Of a stretch of DNA of 64,000 nucleotides, positions 8,693 to 17,469 are shown piece by piece (position 1 is the first letter of the stretch; each line of letters begins with the position of its first letter). The stretch covers positions 620,001 through 684,000 of the forward strand of contig NZ_LHPI01000001.1 of assembly GCF_001274785.1 (NCBI RefSeq). The letters are read 5' to 3'. Origin of the DNA: Vibrio hepatarius (lineage in GTDB: Bacteria; Pseudomonadota; Gammaproteobacteria; Enterobacterales; Vibrionaceae). The notes below the pieces were generated by a model. That model worked only from the letters and a program-made list of their open reading frames with translations, made no database searches and had not been told where the DNA came from. Position numbers and translations under genes: made by a program.

Positions 8693-9304
8693 TTAGCCTC
8701 TCTGTGTTTCATTGGCTTGTTGGAACAAAGCTAACAAATGCTGGTAGCCTTCAACTAAGTTACCGGCTAGAACACGCGGTTTATGCTGGTAATAGGTGCC
8801 CCAGATTTTCTCGGCCTCTGGTACTCGCTCTGCACTTGCTTCTGCGATCACGGTTGGCGTCAGGCCAAGGCGTTTCATTAAGGCGTGTAAAGGGTCGGTG
8901 GCGGTGAAGATGCACCATTCGTATCCTTGCTCAACCAGCTTTTCGGCCATCAGGAAAAAGTGGATTGGCGAGTTTCCGTGTGCAAAGGATGCTAGCTGAC
9001 CAAACTCAATCACGCTGTCGCGGGTAATGTTTGCGTCAAAATGTTGGTTGAGGATAACTTCAGCGTGATCATCTAAATATTGCTCAAGAAAAAGAGGCTC
9101 GTTCCCCGCGTTGCGAAATCCGCATAACGATTTGATTTCGTCGCCAATCATTAGCGTCATAAATTCAGGCATAAACGTGGCCAATTTTGCGTCAAACGCT
9201 TGCTCATAGCGGGTGGAGAGCTGTTGAGTCACTTGTGGCCACAAAGGGTGATTTGGTGCAACGATTTCCAGTTTAAATTTGGGTGTTGTTATTGGATGCC
9301 TCAT
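8693..9304 (-). CDS. thermostable haemolysin (delta-VPH) family protein, GNAT-like
   Basis: A 203-residue protein that I recognise as the Vibrio thermostable haemolysin family (T_hemolysin; delta-VPH of V. parahaemolyticus). It has no signal peptide or membrane segment, which is odd for a haemolysin. The core (VIEFGQLASF, then FFLMAEKLVEQGYEW, then TATDPLHALMKRLGL) has the order seen in acyl-homoserine-lactone synthases and GNAT acyltransferases: a glutamate-containing strand, a helix, and a strand followed by an R-L-G-L helix. An acyltransferase role using the product of the adjacent ligase is therefore my inference. First gene of the operon, with GGGGC as a weak ribosome site and the PmrA-like repeat starting 47 nt upstream. 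Confidence 0.8.
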   Translation of the reverse strand: MRHPITTPKFKLEIVAPNHPLWPQVTQQLSTRYEQAFDAKLATFMPEFMTLMIGDEIKSLCGFRNAGNEPLFLEQYLDDHAEVILNQHFDANITRDSVIEFGQLASFAHGNSPIHFFLMAEKLVEQGYEWCIFTATDPLHALMKRLGLTPTVIAEASAERVPEAEKIWGTYYQHKPRVLAGNLVEGYQHLLALFQQANETQRG

Positions 9305-9350
9305 CGGATGCCCCTTTACTGAGTTAGTAATGACAAATTAAGGGACGAAA

Positions 9351-9367
9351 CTTAAGAAACACTTAAG
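9351..9367 (-). promoter_or_regulatory. PmrA/VprA-like direct-repeat operator upstream of the haemolysin-family operon
   Basis: CTTAAG, 5 nt, CTTAAG, identical in both hexamers and spacing to the element before eptA, and starting the same 47 nt upstream of the start codon. A further ATTAAG lies at 9337-9342. Since the operon encodes the response regulator, this would give autoregulation. Confidence 0.75.
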
Positions 9368-9440
9368 GAAAGAAAAATAATTGAAATTTCTTTGCTCAGA
9401 TGGGCTTGTAGGGCTGATTAGAGCGGGGTAATCAAAAGAA

Positions 9441-9465
9441 AAGGCGAACCAGAACGGCTCGCCTT
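9441..9465 (-). terminator. intrinsic terminator of dctM
   Basis: Stem AAGGCGA / TCGCCTT; on the minus strand it is followed by TTTCTTTT. It lies just downstream of the dctM stop, closing the TRAP transporter operon. Confidence 0.75.
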
Positions 9466-9506
9466 AAATTTCGTTAAGTGGTTAGAATTAAACCGCCATA
9501 GATTGT

Positions 9507-10892
9507 CTAGCCGTAAGCGACACTTGGGAACCAAAGGACCAATTGAGGCCAAGCCACCAAGCAAACCAGAGCAAGTAATTGAATCAAAATAAACGGAATA
9601 ACGCCGCGGTAAATGTCTTTCAGCGCGACGCCTTCTGGACAAACCCCTTTAAGGTAGAACAACGCAAAGCCAACCGGTGGCGTTAAGAAACTGGTTTGCA
9701 GCGCCATCGCGACCAACATGACAAACCACACCAAACTTGGGTTATCAACCACGCCATGGCCGTCCAACTCAATCCCCAAACTCGCAATAACAGGCGCGAG
9801 CAATGGTAGGGCGATCAAAGTGATTTCAATCCAGTCTAAGAAGAATCCAAGGAAGAACACAATCATCAGAATGAACGCGATGATGCCGTAAGGCCCAAAC
9901 GGTAATCCACTTAAAAACGATTCAATCAGTTCATCACCGCCAAGTTCACGCAACACCAATGCAAAGCACGACGCGCCAAGGAAAATCATAAAGATGTAGG
10001 CGGTGGTGCCATAAGAGGCGAGCATCACTTCTTTGAGGACTTTAAGATTGAGTTTTCTGTTGTACGCAGCGAGCAATGTTGCGCCCAACGCACCAATACC
10101 AGATGCCTCTGTTGGCGTCGCGACGCCGGCAAAGATAGAGCCGAGTACCACGAAGATCAAAATTACCGTCGGCGTAATATCTTTGAATACCTGCATAATC
10201 AGTCGCCATTCAACAGGCTGAACATCTTCAGGAATCGGCGCTTTGCTTGGCGACATTTTACCGACGACAAGGATGTAGACGATGTAGAGTGCACCGAGCA
10301 GCAAGCCAGGAATGATCGCACCCATAAATAGGTCACCAACTGAAAGCCCAAGCTGGTCAGCCATGATCACCAACATAATTGATGGTGGTAGTAGAATCCC
10401 CAGCGTACCCGCAGAGGCAACCGTACCCAGCGCCAGCGGTAAGTGGTATCCCTGACGCATCATACTCGGCAGTGACATCACGGTGAGCAACACGACGGAC
10501 GCGCCGATAATGCCAGTCGATGCAGCGAGAATAATGCCGATCGCCATGACGGTAATCGCGAGACCGCCGTGGACTTTACCAAACAGTGCCTGCATGGAAG
10601 ACATCAGTTTTTCGGCAATACCAGATTTATCGAGCATGTTCCCCATAAAGATAAACATGGGCAGCGCGACCAAAATCCAGTTATCCATGATCTTGTAGAT
10701 GCGGTTTACGACCAGACCCATGCTGGTGTAATCAAGCCCGGTAAACGTATCCAAATACAAATCGGCAAAGTAACCGACTGCGCCAAATACCACGCCAATC
10801 CCGCCAAGTACATAAGCCACAGGAATACCGGTAAACAGCAATAGGATAAACGAGCCAAACATGGCGATGACAATCCACTCATTCGGTTCCAT
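9507..10892 (-). CDS. dctM: TRAP transporter large permease
   Basis: A 461-residue, very hydrophobic DctM-type subunit (about 12 membrane segments) that carries the solute using the sodium gradient. Recognisable family stretches are PMFIFMGNMLDKSG, ASTGIIGASV and FLTPPVGFALFYLKG. It overlaps dctQ by 14 bp and has AAGGAG before its ATG. The partner binding protein is of the TakP-like monocarboxylate type rather than the C4-dicarboxylate type, so a 2-oxo or hydroxy monocarboxylate is the expected solute. Confidence 0.93.
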   Translation of the reverse strand: MEPNEWIVIAMFGSFILLLFTGIPVAYVLGGIGVVFGAVGYFADLYLDTFTGLDYTSMGLVVNRIYKIMDNWILVALPMFIFMGNMLDKSGIAEKLMSSMQALFGKVHGGLAITVMAIGIILAASTGIIGASVVLLTVMSLPSMMRQGYHLPLALGTVASAGTLGILLPPSIMLVIMADQLGLSVGDLFMGAIIPGLLLGALYIVYILVVGKMSPSKAPIPEDVQPVEWRLIMQVFKDITPTVILIFVVLGSIFAGVATPTEASGIGALGATLLAAYNRKLNLKVLKEVMLASYGTTAYIFMIFLGASCFALVLRELGGDELIESFLSGLPFGPYGIIAFILMIVFFLGFFLDWIEITLIALPLLAPVIASLGIELDGHGVVDNPSLVWFVMLVAMALQTSFLTPPVGFALFYLKGVCPEGVALKDIYRGVIPFILIQLLALVCLVAWPQLVLWFPSVAYG

Positions 10893-11421
10893 GATTCGCT
10901 CCTTTGAAAATGGTTTCTAACGATCTCAACACTTTGGCAAACATAGAAAGCAGCAGCAGTGCAAAGCTGAGAGGGATAACGCTTTTAATCAGCCAACGGA
11001 AAGGTAACCCAGAAGGCGAAGCAGAGCTCTCGTTGACGCGCCACGACTCGTAAGCGAAGTCGTAAGAATGCAGGATCACGACGACGACAAAAGGAATCGC
11101 AAGCAGCAGCAATCCGAATAGGTCAACAACAGCTTTAGTGCGCTCTGAGAACTTGTGATAAAACAAATCAACACGCACGTGTAAGTTGGTTACTTGCGCG
11201 TAGGCGGTGCCGAACATCACGGCAGTCGCGTATAAATGCCATTGCAACTCTTCCAACGCGATTTGCCCGTTGGAAAAGACTTTACGCAAGACAACTTGCA
11301 AAATGATCACGCCAATCAGAGCCACATTGGTCCAAGCAAAGAACTTACTGATTGAGGTGATGAACTTCTCTACCTGACAGTAGAGTGGGACGGTGGGGGT
11401 GGAAACTAGCACCTTGCTCAT
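10879..11421 (-). CDS. dctQ: TRAP transporter small permease
   Basis: A 180-residue protein with four membrane segments (near residues 30-50, 65-85, 105-128 and 145-165) and the DctQ-type motif LEELQWHLYA after the first segment. GGAG precedes the ATG at 11421. It forms the membrane complex with DctM; order dctP-dctQ-dctM on the minus strand. Confidence 0.92.
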   Translation of the reverse strand: MSKVLVSTPTVPLYCQVEKFITSISKFFAWTNVALIGVIILQVVLRKVFSNGQIALEELQWHLYATAVMFGTAYAQVTNLHVRVDLFYHKFSERTKAVVDLFGLLLLAIPFVVVVILHSYDFAYESWRVNESSASPSGLPFRWLIKSVIPLSFALLLLSMFAKVLRSLETIFKGANHGTE

Positions 11422-11482
11422 TGGTCACTCCTTATAACCTGTGGCCCGCTTTTAGGCTGACCACAGGTCCAATTCACAGGGG

Positions 11483-12556
11483 TTATTGAGTTTGTGTTGC
11501 GCGAGGTAAGAAACCGTTCGCTTGCCACAATGCGTAACCTTTACGGAACTGAGAAAGGTCTTGCCACACTTTGTCGAAGAATGGGTCTGCAGCTTTTTTC
11601 TCATCCACCACTTCTAGCCAAGTGGTTTCGAATAGGTTGAGCATTTCCTTATTCCAGTAACGGATTTCAACACCGTTCTCTTTGGCTTTTTCCATCGCGG
11701 AGTACTGCATTGCTTCACCTTCAGCGATCGAGTAGGTCATGGTCGCCATACAGGTTGTTTCAACCGCAGACTGTTGAGTCTCGCTCATACCATTCCAAGT
11801 ATCTTTGTTGATCAGCAGCTCAAACACCGTAGATTGTTGGTGCCAACCCGGGAAGTAGTTGTACTTAGCCACTTTGTGGAAGCCTAAACGTTGGTCAATC
11901 GCAGGTTGAGAGAATTCAGATGCGTCGATTGCGCCTTTCTCAAGTGCGCCAAAGATTTCACCACCCGGCAGCTGCACTGTACCTACGCCAAGTTTTTCCA
12001 TCACAGAAGCACCAAGACCGAAGAAACGCATGTTGAGTCCCTTAAGATCTTCTGGTTTTTCGATTGGTTTCTTAAACCAGCCCGACGTCTCTGGCGAAAT
12101 GATCGCACACGGCAGTACTTTCACGTTGTAGCCGCCTTGGTCATACATTTCTTGATAAAGTTTTAAACCGTTACCAAAGTAAAGCCATGCCATGTATTCG
12201 CCAGCTTCTGGACCAAAAGGAACCGCAGAAAAGAGTGCCGAAGCTGGCAGTTTACCTTGCCAGTAACCTGCAGTTGCGTAGCCAGAGTTGACCTTACCTG
12301 TAGATACGGCATCAAGGATCTCAGCAGGGTTAACCAGCTTACCCGGCTCGTAGATCTTCATTTTGATCGTTCCGCCAGATGTCGTGGTGATGTGGTCTGC
12401 ATACCATTGGATGGGTGTACCCAGCGCGGGCAGGTGGCTACCGAACGCGATCGGTGTTTTCAGCAGAATTTTTTTATCCGCTGCTTGAGCGCTGACTGAC
12501 ATCCCAGTCGCTGCGAGCGCCAGTGCCGATGCGATAGCAACTTTCTTGAAGTTCAT
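11483..12556 (-). CDS. dctP: TRAP transporter substrate-binding protein, TakP-like
   Basis: Periplasmic binding protein of 357 residues. The start was taken at 12556, where AAGGAG precedes the ATG and the signal peptide begins (MNFKKVAIASALALAATG, cleavage after SAQA). The arginine-bearing motif GLNMRFFGLG, which binds the solute carboxylate, and the segment RLGFHKVAKYNYFPGWHQQ resemble TakP, the 2-oxoacid-binding family. It is divergent from the Cache-domain kinase gene with 212 bp between. Solute identity is inferred only from family resemblance and from the CoA-transferase/thiolase genes across the divergent promoter. Confidence 0.9.
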   Translation of the reverse strand: MNFKKVAIASALALAATGMSVSAQAADKKILLKTPIAFGSHLPALGTPIQWYADHITTTSGGTIKMKIYEPGKLVNPAEILDAVSTGKVNSGYATAGYWQGKLPASALFSAVPFGPEAGEYMAWLYFGNGLKLYQEMYDQGGYNVKVLPCAIISPETSGWFKKPIEKPEDLKGLNMRFFGLGASVMEKLGVGTVQLPGGEIFGALEKGAIDASEFSQPAIDQRLGFHKVAKYNYFPGWHQQSTVFELLINKDTWNGMSETQQSAVETTCMATMTYSIAEGEAMQYSAMEKAKENGVEIRYWNKEMLNLFETTWLEVVDEKKAADPFFDKVWQDLSQFRKGYALWQANGFLPRATQTQ

Positions 12557-12768
12557 AACTTTCTCCTTGTTAGGCTTTATTCCCGTCGATATCAAGAAAT
12601 GTGAACATTGGGTAGATATTTGTGTTAACGCAATGTTACATTTGAGCCTAAGTGTAGTGAGGGGATTAATGACTCTCTATTGTTGAAATTGCGCAAATTT
12701 TGTCGGTATTTCATGCAGTTTTCCAAATAAAATGTCAGTAAAACTACGTACTGGCTCGGGAAGGATAT

Positions 12769-14154
12769 ATGGGCTTTGTTAGTAACAGGCGATTAACAAT
12801 CAACATCATTTTGCTTTCGATCGTGCCCTTGATTGTGGTCGTGGTTATTGTGGCGGGAATCCTATTTAGCCAAGCAAAACAATTAGTTGAAGATCAAGTT
12901 CAACTGACGCGCAGCAATATACTCGCGGCGAAAAAACAAGAATTGAAGCAGTACGTAGAAATGGCAGTGAAAAGCATCGAGCCTTACTACCTAGATGAGT
13001 CACTTTCTACCGAACAAGCGCAGCAAATAGTTGCGGAAAAGTTGAGTCAGCTCACGTACGGAAGCGACGGATACTTTTTTGCGTACACTTGGGATGGTGA
13101 CGCATTGGTGTTGCCATATCAACCAGAGCGCATAGGTCGAAATTGGTGGGAAGTCGAAGACGTACGCGGAAAAAAACTGTTGCAAGAGCTGATTCGCGTT
13201 GGCCGTGAAGGTGGCGGCTTTGTTGACTATCTATGGCATAAGCCATCAATGAAAGAGCCATTACCTAAACTAAGTTACGCGGTGTCTTTAGACAAATGGC
13301 AATGGATGGTCGGCACAGGCGTTTATTTAGACGACATTGAACGTCAGGTTTCTCACATGGAGAACGGTTACGACCAAAACGTGGGCAAAACCAGCAGCGC
13401 GTTATTTGTGGTGATGTTCCTGTCGGTCTCGGTCATTGCGGCATTGGGCGCGTCTTTAAACCTCAATGTTCGTCGGTTGGCGAATGAACAACTCAGCGTC
13501 CTCAATCAGCAAATCATCGACTCACAAGAGAACGAACGACAGCGCGTATCGCGTGAGTTACATGACGGGGTAAACCAGCTATTGGTGGCGGCGAAGTACC
13601 GCCTCGATAATGTCGACAAAGAACAAAATCAAGATGAGAAGACTAAAGAACTCAACGCGAGCAAGAACGCGATGGAGCAAGCGATTGTGGAGTTGCGTCG
13701 AATCTCACGAGACTTACGTCCGCCGCAATTGGATGACTTGGGGCTGGTGGCTGGAATTGAAGCCTACATCAACGACCTGCGCCAGCGCACGCAATTAGAG
13801 CTGGTATTTGAACATGATATCGACGGGGTGGAAATGCTTCCCGAAGTGGAAACGACCTTATACCGAGTGGTGCAAGAATCGCTGCACAACGTTGAAAAAC
13901 ACGCAAATGCTCAAGGCGTCGACGTGATCATGCAGCGAGAAGGTCGATTGTTGATTCTGACAATTAGTGATGACGGCGTGGGCATTCCTGCCAAACAACT
14001 AAAGTCTGGTAAACACAACCCAGCTACACTGGAACATATGGGATTACAGAACATGAAAGAGCGCATTCAAGCGATTGGGGGCACTTTCACTGTATCCAGC
14101 ACGCAAGGAGAAGGTACGGAAGTACGCGTGAGTTTAAACATGGAGTTAATATGA
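12769..14154 (+). CDS. Cache-domain NarX-type sensor histidine kinase
   Basis: A 461-residue kinase. Transmembrane segment 1 is at about 12-33, followed by a single Cache periplasmic domain (about 35-205, with the typical YGSDGYFFAYTWDG) and a second segment at about 208-230. A HisKA_3 box with His265 (SRELHDGVNQLL) and a HATPase_c domain (ISDDGVGIP, GLQNMKERI) follow. Cache domains of this type bind small carboxylates. Its stop overlaps the regulator start as ATGA. It is placed to sense the solute of the divergent TRAP transporter and control its uptake and catabolism. Confidence 0.92.
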   Translation: MGFVSNRRLTINIILLSIVPLIVVVVIVAGILFSQAKQLVEDQVQLTRSNILAAKKQELKQYVEMAVKSIEPYYLDESLSTEQAQQIVAEKLSQLTYGSDGYFFAYTWDGDALVLPYQPERIGRNWWEVEDVRGKKLLQELIRVGREGGGFVDYLWHKPSMKEPLPKLSYAVSLDKWQWMVGTGVYLDDIERQVSHMENGYDQNVGKTSSALFVVMFLSVSVIAALGASLNLNVRRLANEQLSVLNQQIIDSQENERQRVSRELHDGVNQLLVAAKYRLDNVDKEQNQDEKTKELNASKNAMEQAIVELRRISRDLRPPQLDDLGLVAGIEAYINDLRQRTQLELVFEHDIDGVEMLPEVETTLYRVVQESLHNVEKHANAQGVDVIMQREGRLLILTISDDGVGIPAKQLKSGKHNPATLEHMGLQNMKERIQAIGGTFTVSSTQGEGTEVRVSLNMELI

Positions 14155-14780
14155 TCAAATTGGTACTGGCGGATGACCATCGTCTGATGCAAGACGGACT
14201 CAAATCCCGACTCGAACGTGAGGATAACCTCGATATCTTATCTTGTGTCGGAACGGGGACTGAAGCATTACAAGCCACATTAACCTTAAAGCCGGATGTG
14301 TTGTTACTCGATATCAATATGCCGAACCTGAACGGCATTGAGGTACTGGAGAAGCTTGCCGCGTCTAAATCCGAGACGGCGGTGATCATGCTGTCGATGC
14401 ACGATAGCAAAGACTACGTCGTCCGCTCTGTCAAAGCGGGGGCAAAAGGATACGTGTTAAAAGATGTGGGATCCGAAGAGCTGGTAATGGCGATTAACCA
14501 AGTTGCGCAAGGCCGTTCTTACCTTTGTCCTCAGGCTTCGGACCGATTGCTGGAACAAATCAATGAAAAGCCAGAGACAAAAGATGACACACTCTCAAAG
14601 CGTGAATCGGACGTATTGAAAGAGATCGTCAATGGTTCTTGCAACAAAGACATCGCCGACGCGCTGCATATTAGTGTCCGCACGGTGGAAACGCATCGAC
14701 TACGTATCAAAAAGAAGCTTGGTGCCAACTCCACCGCAGCACTGGTTAAGCTAGCGTTAGAAAAGGGCTTGGTGAGCTAA
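14151..14780 (+). CDS. NarL/LuxR-family response regulator
   Basis: A 209-residue regulator with a receiver domain (acidic Asp8-Asp9, phospho-acceptor Asp54, Lys103 in VLKDVG) and a C-terminal LuxR-type helix-turn-helix (LSKRESDVLKEI and ISVRTVETHRLRIKKKL). Overlaps the kinase by 4 bp and the LysR gene by one base (TAATG). Partner of the Cache-domain kinase. Confidence 0.93.
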   Translation: MIKLVLADDHRLMQDGLKSRLEREDNLDILSCVGTGTEALQATLTLKPDVLLLDINMPNLNGIEVLEKLAASKSETAVIMLSMHDSKDYVVRSVKAGAKGYVLKDVGSEELVMAINQVAQGRSYLCPQASDRLLEQINEKPETKDDTLSKRESDVLKEIVNGSCNKDIADALHISVRTVETHRLRIKKKLGANSTAALVKLALEKGLVS

Positions 14781-15730
14781 TGTCGCAAAATCTGCTCTCT
14801 AGTCGTCAACCAATACTTGATAAGATCGTTTTCTTTTGTGCAGTGCTCAGAGCGGGCTCATTCCGTGAAGCAGCCGAGACACAAGGCATTTCAGCCGCCG
14901 CTGGGAGTCGTTGGGTAAAAGAACTAGAAGAGACCTTATCGGTAGAGCTTATCAAGCGCAGTACAAGACAACTTGTAGCGACGCAAGCCGGGCAGTTGTT
15001 GTACGAACGCTTCTCTCCACTGCTGCCAGACATCAATAACCTTGTTGAGCAAGTGCAGAACTTAGCGGAAGAACAACAAGGGGAGATTCGCCTTTCGTCG
15101 ACGCCACTGTTTGCGCGTCAATATCTGACGAAGATTGTCGCAGAGTATATGGATTTGCACCCACAGGTGAATTTTCGCATCTTCATTGAGGCAGGGGAGT
15201 TTGACCCGCTAACGATTGATTTCGCGTTTCGCGCCAGCGCCAGTTATGAAGGCGAACATTCGCCAGACTCGCTTCTAGTGCGCAAACGCTTGTTAAGAGA
15301 ACCGCTCTACCTCTGTGCTGCGCCCAAGTATCTCGCAGAATATGGTATGCCAGATACGCCCAAAGCGCTCAGTGAACACAGATGTTTGTATGCACGAACA
15401 CTACTGGGCGGAAACCGATGGTGTTTTGAGCAAAGTGGTGAGCAAGATATCGTCACCATCCGCGATACGCTTGAGTGTGACAATAGCGAAATGCTGCTCG
15501 ATCTGGCGATGGAAAGTGCTGGTGTCGCTTACCTCCCTCATTCTCTGGTTTACCAACACATTGAACACGGTGATTTAGTCCAGATTATGGATAGCTATCA
15601 ATGTGCCAGTTTCGATATTGACATGTTCTATCGACCACGCACGCCAATGCCAGAGCGCTGCAATGGCTTTAAACGCTATCTGATTCAGCGAGTTGAAGAG
15701 CTCAACAATCAACACGCTCAGTCGGAATAG
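14780..15730 (+). CDS. LysR-type transcriptional regulator
   Basis: A 316-residue LTTR. The N-terminal winged helix (FFCAVLRAGSFREAAETQ) has an unusual recognition-helix start (GISAAAGSRWVKELE), and an effector domain follows. It is translationally coupled to the response regulator and lies 128 bp before the CoA-transferase gene, whose upstream region holds an inverted repeat (15765-15804). Likely activator of the downstream catabolic genes with a CoA-ester or acid as effector; this is inferred from position. Confidence 0.9.
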   Translation: MSQNLLSSRQPILDKIVFFCAVLRAGSFREAAETQGISAAAGSRWVKELEETLSVELIKRSTRQLVATQAGQLLYERFSPLLPDINNLVEQVQNLAEEQQGEIRLSSTPLFARQYLTKIVAEYMDLHPQVNFRIFIEAGEFDPLTIDFAFRASASYEGEHSPDSLLVRKRLLREPLYLCAAPKYLAEYGMPDTPKALSEHRCLYARTLLGGNRWCFEQSGEQDIVTIRDTLECDNSEMLLDLAMESAGVAYLPHSLVYQHIEHGDLVQIMDSYQCASFDIDMFYRPRTPMPERCNGFKRYLIQRVEELNNQHAQSE

Positions 15731-15764
15731 GCGTAACGACTCGCTTATCAAGAAACCGTTGAAT

Positions 15765-15804
15765 AATTGCAAATATGAAATTCACAATCTCTATTTGTGC
15801 AATT
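15765..15804 (+). promoter_or_regulatory. inverted repeat upstream of the CoA-transferase gene
   Basis: AATTGCA at 15765-15771 and TGCAATT at 15798-15804 form a 7-bp inverted repeat around an AT-rich centre. It is a candidate binding site for the LysR or NarL-type regulator encoded just upstream. A chance AT-rich repeat is possible. Confidence 0.35.
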
Positions 15805-15858
15805 AACAAATGCGTAGCCAACGTCTAATCTGAGATTCATTACTAAGGGAGGTGAATC

Positions 15859-17412
15859 GTGGTTACAAAATTAACGCCAGAGCAGGCCGCGCAATGGATT
15901 CAAGACGGCCAATCAGTATTACTCGGTGGTTTTATCGGCAGTGTCGTACCAGAAGCGATTGAACGTGCGATTGGTGAGCGCTTCGAACATTCAGGCTCAC
16001 CTAAGGATCTCACGCTGCTTTTCGCTGCAGGGCAAGGCGATGGAAAAAGCCGAGCGATTAACCATCTTGCACAACAAGGCTTGGTTAAGCGTGCCATTGG
16101 CGGTCACTGGGGGTTAGTCCCCAAGTTGCAGCAGTTGGCAGTTGATAACTTGATCGAAGCTTACAATCTACCGCAAGGCATCATCTCTCACTTATTGCGC
16201 GACACCGCAGCAGGCAAACCGGGAACTGTCAGCAAAGTCGGACTTGGGACATTTGTCGACCCGCGCATCGAAGGCGGAAAGATCAACAGTATTACTCATC
16301 GTGATTGGGTTGAAGTTATCAACCTTGCGGGTGAAGAATACCTTTTCTATCACAAGCTGCCGCTTGATGTAGCGATTATCCGTGGCACTACCGCGGACGA
16401 AAACGGCAATATCACCATGGAAGACGAGTGCTTGATTGTTGAAAGTCTTGCAGCGGCACAAGCGGCAAGGAACAACAACGGCAAGGTCATCGTGCAGGTT
16501 AAACGCGTGGTGGAAGCGGGAATGCTTGATCCCCACGCGGTAAAAATACCCGGAATATTTGTTGATGCGGTCGTGGTGTGTGAAGACCCGAACGAACACA
16601 TGCAGACATTTGCCAGCATGATGAATCCTGAGTTTGTTGGCAAAGGGCAAAGAAAATCTCTTCACGTTGAGGAAGAGCAAAGTTCGCTGGATGCCAAAAC
16701 CATTATCGCTCGACGCGCCGCGATGGAGCTCAAAGCGAACTCCATTCTTAATCTTGGTATCGGCGCACCGGAATACATCGCCAAGGTCGCCCAACAAGCC
16801 GGGATACTCGATAGTTTTACCCTAACGGTTGAACCCGGCGCGGTAGGCGGTACTCCAGCGAGTGGTTTGGATTTCGGTGCATCTCATTTCCCTGATGCCA
16901 TTATTAGCCAAGACCAGATGTTTGATTTCTATGATGGCGGTGGTATCGACCAAGCGTTCTTGGGCTTAGCGCAATGCGATGTGAACGGAGACATCAATGT
17001 CTCGCGCTTTGGCAGCAAAATTGCCGGATGTGGCGGGTTTATCAATATTACCCAGAACGCAAAAGAGGTGTATTTCTGCGGCACGTTTACCGCTAAAGGA
17101 CTTGCGGTAGTTGCAGAAGCTGGCGACTTAGTGATTAAAAACGAAGGTGCGCAACACAAGTTCATCCAACAAGTCGAACAAATCACTTTTAGTGCCGCTC
17201 AAGCGCTCAAGAATAACAAGCCCGTCCTTTACATTACCGAACGCGCCGTCTTCCGTTTAACGGAGCAAGGATTAGAACTGATAGAAATCGCGCCGGGCAT
17301 CGACCTTACCGAAGACGTACTGAATCAAATGTCATTTCAACCTAAAGTCAGCGCGAATCTCACCCTAATGGATCGCGCGATTTTTGAAGCAGAATTTAAG
17401 CTGGTTTTGTAG
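15859..17412 (+). CDS. acyl-CoA:carboxylate CoA-transferase (YdiF/propionate CoA-transferase type)
   Basis: Fused alpha-beta CoA-transferase of 517 residues. It starts at GTG with a strong GGGAGGTG site. The N-terminal domain holds GGFIGSVVPEAI; the C-terminal domain holds the catalytic Glu325 in TVEPGAVGGTP, at the position expected for the YdiF/Pct family, where it forms the glutamyl-CoA intermediate. It would move CoA from acetyl-CoA to a short carboxylate such as 3-hydroxybutyrate, acetoacetate or propionate. It starts the operon with the dehydrogenase and thiolase, which together would convert a C4 hydroxy or keto acid to two acetyl-CoA. Confidence 0.92.
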   Translation: MVTKLTPEQAAQWIQDGQSVLLGGFIGSVVPEAIERAIGERFEHSGSPKDLTLLFAAGQGDGKSRAINHLAQQGLVKRAIGGHWGLVPKLQQLAVDNLIEAYNLPQGIISHLLRDTAAGKPGTVSKVGLGTFVDPRIEGGKINSITHRDWVEVINLAGEEYLFYHKLPLDVAIIRGTTADENGNITMEDECLIVESLAAAQAARNNNGKVIVQVKRVVEAGMLDPHAVKIPGIFVDAVVVCEDPNEHMQTFASMMNPEFVGKGQRKSLHVEEEQSSLDAKTIIARRAAMELKANSILNLGIGAPEYIAKVAQQAGILDSFTLTVEPGAVGGTPASGLDFGASHFPDAIISQDQMFDFYDGGGIDQAFLGLAQCDVNGDINVSRFGSKIAGCGGFINITQNAKEVYFCGTFTAKGLAVVAEAGDLVIKNEGAQHKFIQQVEQITFSAAQALKNNKPVLYITERAVFRLTEQGLELIEIAPGIDLTEDVLNQMSFQPKVSANLTLMDRAIFEAEFKLVL

Positions 17413-17469
17413 CCCAGCCCTAGCAACAACAAAACAAATAACAAAACGAATAGTCACAGGGAAATCACT

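Noticed and set aside
12557..12768. Sigma-54 promoter or operator in the dctP/kinase divergent region
   Set aside because: No GG-N10-GC element with the right spacing and no convincing repeat was found by eye.
16192..16797. Open frame of 201 codons antisense to the CoA-transferase
   Set aside because: His- and Arg-rich nonsense-like product; the sense frame has a complete catalytic motif set.
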